Shown here: positions 7,450 through 9,092 of the stretch, piece after piece
Numbering within the stretch: the stretch's first letter is position 1
Layout: every line of letters starts with the position of its first letter
Origin: Candidatus Heimdallarchaeota archaeon
GTDB lineage: Archaea; Asgardarchaeota; Heimdallarchaeia; JABLTI01
NCBI GenBank assembly: GCA_030671945.1
Contig: DAOVHJ010000082.1
Location: 1 to 9,092 of the forward strand
DNA length: 9,092 nucleotides
Direction of reading: 5' to 3'
Position numbers and translations under genes: made by a program
Notes under the pieces: generated by a model
What the model saw: the letters and a program-made list of their open reading frames with translations, nothing else
Databases searched by the model: none
Told to the model about the DNA's origin: nothing

Positions 7450-8226
7450 TTATTTTGTATTTTTTATCATATATTCGAGAATTGCCCAACCAAAGTCGTA
7501 GCATTTTTCTGCGAAATCGGTAACATTATCGATTTTTGCCCCTAAACGGAAATCACGAGCATCGATAACAACCTTTGGGGAAGCCTTTACTGGTGATTTT
7601 TCTTTGAAAAGCTCAGGAACATTATATCTGCTGAATCCTTTTTCACCAATGAAAACTAGTAATGCTTGAGCACAAGCAATAGCTGCTTCACTCCCATAAA
7701 AAGCTAATTCATCAGTATTCGCAGCGGGAGTATTTAAGAAACCATCTCGCATGATGAAAACATTATCTAGGCACATTTGTGTTGCACCTAATTTGAGTTT
7801 TTTCGGGGTGACTTTTAATTTATCAAAAGGATTGTCTTTTCCGATTTTAAGGACTCCTTGTTGACCTGTCCAAATATGCACCCAATTAACAATGCTTGAT
7901 GCATTGATATTTTCTTCGTTGAGATCTTCTTCAAAAAAGACCATCAAATCTAAAATCGATGAATATTGTGGGTCGTTTTCAAATTCTGCTTTTACAGTCC
8001 CTATTTTTTGCAGAATTTCTACTTGTTTGTCACGATCTTTTTTGATAACAATGTAGAAATCACAATCTGAATCTCCTTTCACATAATTACCTTGACCAAC
8101 ACTACCAACTAATAATAAGGCTGCAATTTCAGATCCAACTTCCTTTTTCAGTTTGGCTGCTAGTTTTATAGTCAATACATCGTATTCGTCTGGCATTTTT
8201 CTTTTTGGTTTTGGTGGTGCGCTCAT
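7450..8226 (-). CDS. Nucleotidyltransferase-fold protein with HEPN-like helical C-terminal region
   Basis: The protein (258 aa) begins with a basic, proline-rich tail (about 1-13). A polymerase-beta-type nucleotidyltransferase core follows: VGS at 40-42, then SDCD placing metal-binding Asp at 54 and 56, and a likely third carboxylate at D93 in ILDLMVF. All three acidic positions are kept, so catalysis (transfer of a nucleotide to an unknown acceptor) is plausible. Residues about 140-255 are helical. The stretch 'ELAFYGSEAAIACAQALLVF' resembles HEPN or kanamycin-nucleotidyltransferase-like C-terminal bundles. No R-x4-6-H RNase motif was seen. Substrate unknown: candidates include a small molecule, protein AMPylation or RNA. 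ATG 8226 is supported by GGAGAT 6 nt upstream. It probably leads an operon with the KaiC-like gene. Confidence 0.8.
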   Translation of the reverse strand: MSAPPKPKRKMPDEYDVLTIKLAAKLKKEVGSEIAALLLVGSVGQGNYVKGDSDCDFYIVIKKDRDKQVEILQKIGTVKAEFENDPQYSSILDLMVFFEEDLNEENINASSIVNWVHIWTGQQGVLKIGKDNPFDKLKVTPKKLKLGATQMCLDNVFIMRDGFLNTPAANTDELAFYGSEAAIACAQALLVFIGEKGFSRYNVPELFKEKSPVKASPKVVIDARDFRLGAKIDNVTDFAEKCYDFGWAILEYMIKNTK

Positions 8227-8232
8227 TAATTA

Positions 8233-8238
8233 ATCTCC
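8233..8238 (-). promoter_or_regulatory. Shine-Dalgarno site of the nucleotidyltransferase gene
   Basis: GGAGAT on the minus strand lies 6 nt before ATG 8226 and matches the archaeal anti-Shine-Dalgarno well. It is the clearest ribosome binding site in the window. Confidence 0.6.
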
Positions 8239-8296
8239 AAATTTTCTTTACACTTTTAATTCTTAGTTTTTCTTTTTATGACATTTATTTACTCTA

Positions 8297-8305
8297 CATA
8301 AAAAC
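8297..8305 (-). promoter_or_regulatory. Candidate TATA box, or T-tract terminator, between the right-hand genes
   Basis: The minus strand reads GTTTTTATG, 70 nt before the nucleotidyltransferase ATG and 24 nt after the stop of the tandem winged-helix gene. It could be the TATA box of the 8226-6750 operon or the T-tract ending the upstream transcript. The sequence alone does not decide. Confidence 0.3.
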
Positions 8306-8319
8306 TTTCTTTTCATCCC

Positions 8320-8341
8320 AAAGATAAGCTTATTTATCTTT
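8320..8341. repeat. Perfect 8-bp inverted repeat overlapping the stop codon of the winged-helix gene
   Basis: AAAGATAA and TTATCTTT flank the six bases GCTTAT and could form a hairpin that contains the TAA stop of the minus-strand gene. On that strand a short T-run follows about 15 nt later, so a termination or RNA-stability role is possible. The stem is AT-rich and weak. Confidence 0.3.
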
Positions 8342-9092
8342 TTGTGTTAGGTCTTCAATTTCCAGTTTCTTCTCTTCTTCTGGAATGCGTTCATCCCATT
8401 CTTCTCTCTCGAGATTATCTTTTATTAAACATAGTTTCTGTCCTAGATTTAGTTGAACATCTATATCTCCGACGTTGTACAATTTTAGTAGGATATTGTA
8501 AACCTCTTCTTCTCCTATACTATATTCTTCTGCGATCTCACTGAATTTCACTTCTTTTACATTCTTCATTTCGAAATCTTCAATCAGTTCCTTTATTGAC
8601 TCTTCAAGTAATTCAATTGGAAGAAATTTATGTGATGATTTTATATAATAACCTTCTATCTTTCCTTCATTAATTAGTGTCATCAGGAGGTCTCTTGTTA
8701 TTGCTCGTTTCAATTCTAATTCATCTGCAATATCATAGATATCTAAATCTAATCCTTGGATAATCTGCTGATGAAGTAAATCTAGGGCTGTCTCTCGAGT
8801 AATTGCTTTCCCATCTTTTCGATAGAGTAAGTTCACACGATTTTGTGCGATTAATTTCACAGTTTCAACGGGCCATTTATTTTCTAGAGCTACTGCTTTA
8901 ATTTCAAAAATTCCTTTAGCCTTAATTAAACGAACAATGTCTTTTACTTCAGTAGCAGTGAGAGAGATATACACTCCTTCTGGAGTTATTACAGAACCTG
9001 AAACCTCTTCTTTGTCAATGAATTTACTTATCTGAAAAGAAAGATATCTTCGAGCACTTTCACCAAAAGGGTCGCCTAAATCCAGATATTCA
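8330..9092 (-). CDS. Tandem winged-helix protein, C-terminal part (cut by window edge); UFL1-like candidate
   Basis: The frame stays open to the right edge, giving 253 residues and no stop. A GTG at 8974 is therefore an internal valine and not the start. Winged-helix units end near fragment residues 43, 97, 158 and 224. The 'wing' ends are alike: FIDKEEVSGSVIT (24-36) against LINEGKIEGYYIK (139-151). Helix-turn-helix parts include DIADELELKRAITRDLLMTL (120-139) and EIAEEYSIGEEEVYNILLKL (185-204). The order and spacing recall the N-terminal repeat region of the eukaryotic UFM1 ligase UFL1, including a helix of the 'LLEESIKELIEDF' type before a unit. Homologues under IPR018611 have, as I recall, been listed for Asgard archaea. 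The acidic tail (about 227-253) is probably disordered. Other tandem winged-helix or PCI-type proteins are not excluded. The beginning of the gene is missing. Confidence 0.6.
   Translation of the reverse strand, partial: EYLDLGDPFGESARRYLSFQISKFIDKEEVSGSVITPEGVYISLTATEVKDIVRLIKAKGIFEIKAVALENKWPVETVKLIAQNRVNLLYRKDGKAITRETALDLLHQQIIQGLDLDIYDIADELELKRAITRDLLMTLINEGKIEGYYIKSSHKFLPIELLEESIKELIEDFEMKNVKEVKFSEIAEEYSIGEEEVYNILLKLYNVGDIDVQLNLGQKLCLIKDNLEREEWDERIPEEEKKLEIEDLTQKDK

Noticed and set aside
8344..8544. Plus-strand 66-aa leucine-rich ORF
   Set aside because: Antisense to the winged-helix gene; its leucine richness follows from the complementary Glu/Lys-rich codons.
8330..8974. A complete 214-aa gene starting at GTG 8974
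   Set aside because: The same frame continues without a stop to the window edge and encodes a matching wing segment upstream, so GTG 8974 is an internal valine of a longer truncated gene.

Overview
This AT-rich window looks archaeal. Candidate promoters are TATA-box-like, and several starts are TTG or leaderless-looking. The gene set mixes standard enzymes with proteins that resemble eukaryotic translocon and ubiquitin-like machinery. The best guess is an Asgard-type archaeon. That rests on family resemblance recalled by eye, not on a marker gene, so the lineage is an inference. No rRNA, tRNA, CRISPR array or insertion sequence was seen.

Layout. Positions 1-1129 (minus) hold the N-terminal 376 residues of an FtsX/MacB-type ABC-transporter permease that runs off the left edge. 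A 228-nt divergent intergenic region follows. On the plus strand come a complete zinc/cadmium/lead-type P1B ATPase (1358-3616), an unrecognised helical protein (3737-4357), and the bifunctional NAD(P)H-hydrate repair enzyme Nnr (4391-5902), 33 nt behind the helical protein. Nnr converges on a run of four minus-strand genes. In transcription order these are the C-terminal 253 residues of a tandem winged-helix protein that runs off the right edge (8330-9092, UFL1-like candidate), a nucleotidyltransferase with a HEPN-like helical tail (7450-8226), a KaiC/RecA-like protein with degenerate ATPase motifs (6750-7421), and a single-pass membrane protein resembling the translocon factor CCDC47 (5941-6636).

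How the genes may work together. The ATPase exports heavy metals and Nnr repairs damaged nicotinamide cofactors; both are stand-alone housekeeping or stress functions. The nucleotidyltransferase and KaiC-like genes are 28 nt apart and are probably co-transcribed. The most interesting possibility is that the right-hand block carries archaeal relatives of two eukaryotic factors acting at the ribosome-Sec61 interface: CCDC47 (PAT complex/multipass translocon) and UFL1 (UFM1 ligase for the ribosome). Both assignments need profile searches, and the functional link between them is a hypothesis.
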